Positions 63,638 through 64,000 of a DNA stretch of 64,000 nt are shown in pieces; within the stretch, counting starts at the first letter, position 1; every line of letters starts with the position of its first letter. Position numbers and translations under genes: made by a program. The DNA lies in NCBI RefSeq assembly GCF_047511655.1, contig NC_133386.1, positions 77,937,501 to 78,001,500 on the forward strand. Reading direction: 5' to 3'. The DNA comes from Castor canadensis (taxonomy: Eukaryota; Chordata; Mammalia; Rodentia; Castoridae). The notes under the pieces are model-generated. The model saw only the letters and a list, made by a program, of their open reading frames with translations. It had not been told where the DNA came from and made no database searches.

Positions 63638-64000
63638 CTAACTGCCTTCTAGTTGTAGTGTTTAGTTCTTTAGTAGTTAATGAAATTATTGGTATTGTTT
63701 TAAGGCTCTCATCTCAGTATTTGTTTTCTATTTGCCTCATGTTTGTTCTCTCAATCTTCTTTTGCCTTCTTTTGGATTAATCAAAGTTTTTCCTTCCAAT
63801 TTGATCTATTTGATCTACTTGAAGTTATTTTGATGATGTAGTAAATAAATTACTAATTCAAAAACCTCAAGGTTCATAGCCAGAGTTCTTTTGTGTTGTA
63901 GTTATTTTTTTTCTTATATGAAACTGTCTGGTCTCCTACTATAAGGTGAGCATGGGTGATGCCCATGTCTAGACATGTATGTGTGCACAAGTGAATGTGT
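63638..64000. other. Intergenic, no gene seen
   Basis: AT-rich end of the window; nothing recognised. Confidence 0.4.

Overview
The window is nuclear DNA from a mammal, most likely a rodent. It carries B1-like and ID-like (tRNA-type) SINEs, composite SINEs joining the two, and a young L1 family, against an AT-rich background. The composite SINE (a B1-like left part plus an ID-like right part containing 'gagccactccaccagccc' on the reverse strand) suggests a Castorimorpha-type rodent such as beaver or kangaroo rat. That placement is a weak inference from memory.

Two protein-coding genes are supported. At the left edge, on the + strand, lies the 3' end of SNAP91 (AP180): its last 30 codons (3412-3504), then a separate 3'UTR exon (5292 to about 6685). 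At 28934-30175, on the - strand, is the complete single-exon coding region of PRSS35, a secreted trypsin-fold pseudoprotease of 413 aa. A CpG island at about 39.33-40.18 kb with a minus-strand splice donor at 39499/39498 is the likely PRSS35 promoter and first exon, which would make the gene about 11 kb long. Gene order and convergent orientation match the human 6q14 SNAP91-PRSS35 neighbourhood, inverted. The two genes have no known shared pathway.

The rest is introns and intergenic DNA filled with nested repeats. 0-12.7 kb: SNAP91 tail and AT-rich DNA with SINEs. 12.7-19.6 kb: a full-length but broken L1 on the - strand with a 15-bp target duplication. 20.8-22.4 kb: a 5'-truncated L1 on the + strand with a 16-bp duplication. 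23-28 kb: MaLR LTRs and SINEs. 30-39 kb: PRSS35 intron with MER5A, MIRs and a CTCF-like motif. 40-48 kb: SINEs, MIRs, MER20 and a 200-bp polypurine tract. 48.4-52.3 kb: an endogenous retrovirus with two LTRs inserted into an MLT2-like LTR. 53.6-58.8 kb: old L1 remnants, a degenerate gammaretrovirus-like gag-pol remnant with a Pro-type primer site and one LTR, and two young L1 insertions. 58.8-64 kb: L1 3' ends and MaLR LTRs.

I found no new defence, catalytic or RNA system. The most informative items are the repeat nesting, two endogenous retroviruses with readable primer-binding sites, a 22-bp slip duplication that breaks an L1 ORF2, and the catalytic substitution and basic insert in PRSS35. 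All repeat names come from reading by eye, without database searches.
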